NCBI RefSeq assembly: GCF_963678975.1
Contig: NC_089275.1
Coordinates: 33,925,116 to 33,989,115 of the forward strand
Direction: 5' to 3'
Origin: Dysidea avara
Lineage: Eukaryota > Porifera > Demospongiae > Dictyoceratida > Dysideidae
Length of the DNA stretch: 64,000 nt
The position numbers and the translations under genes were made by a program. Each line of letters begins with the position of its first letter. Within the stretch, counting starts at the first letter, position 1. Positions 63,851 to 64,000 of the stretch are shown piece after piece. Below the pieces are notes generated by a model. It was given only the letters and a program-made list of their open reading frames with translations, was not told the origin of the DNA and made no database searches.

Positions 63851-64000
63851 AATTGTTCAGGCTAACCTTTTTATATTTACATGCATATAATATATGATTT
63901 ACTTATTTTAATCAGTAAAATACAGGCATGCAGCAAAAAAATTATGCAATTGAATTCGAATTGAAATGCACATTTTTTTCACTTCACAGACATTCTACTT

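Overview
The window reads as nuclear DNA of an invertebrate animal. Coding sequence sits in short exons with GT-AG introns, one gene ends in a death domain (an animal apoptosis/immune fold), and the rest is crowded with non-autonomous DNA transposons, LINE fragments, microsatellites and one BEL/Pao retroelement fossil. The AT-rich, MITE-dense style and two YHYH-domain genes would suit a marine sponge, but that assignment is inference.

Left third (about 1-24 kb): probable minus-strand genes made of tiny, often coiled-coil exons. The best supported are three consecutive phase-0 exons between 6,032 and 11,325, two phase-matched coiled-coil exons at 22,378-22,612, and a 3'-terminal exon chain at 13,096-15,810. 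They are separated by palindromic MITEs, three copies of a repeat with a 300-bp palindromic head (5.2, 7.9 and 14.5 kb), hAT-like elements and a 1.7-kb satellite array (18.1-19.8 kb) that ends in a MITE terminus.

Middle (24-36 kb): a LINE scrap, a broken BEL/Pao element (25.3-28.8 kb), a symmetric (GCAT)/(ACAT) microsatellite, and a diverged second copy of the 15.8-16.1 kb segment at 30.5-31.1 kb carrying a TA-flanked MITE.

Right part (36-53 kb) is the clearest gene region, all on the plus strand: a YHYH-domain protein with signal peptide and GPI-like tail (36,355-39,419), a coiled-coil plus death-domain gene (40,802-49,145), and a second YHYH protein without the tail (52,444-53,280). One intron of the death-domain gene holds a three-level nest of DNA elements. 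The last 6 kb appear to hold the 5' end of another gene whose first coding exon is just ATG (58,030), with two large imperfect palindromes (59.2-60.6 and 62.1-63.9 kb) in its introns.

At least seven elements of hAT type are flanked by perfect 8-bp target duplications. A short dispersed motif, GACTGCTCTATTAGAGTATC, recurs across the window and is concentrated inside several different hAT-like elements. All splice models come from reading the sequence only; no transcript or database evidence was available.
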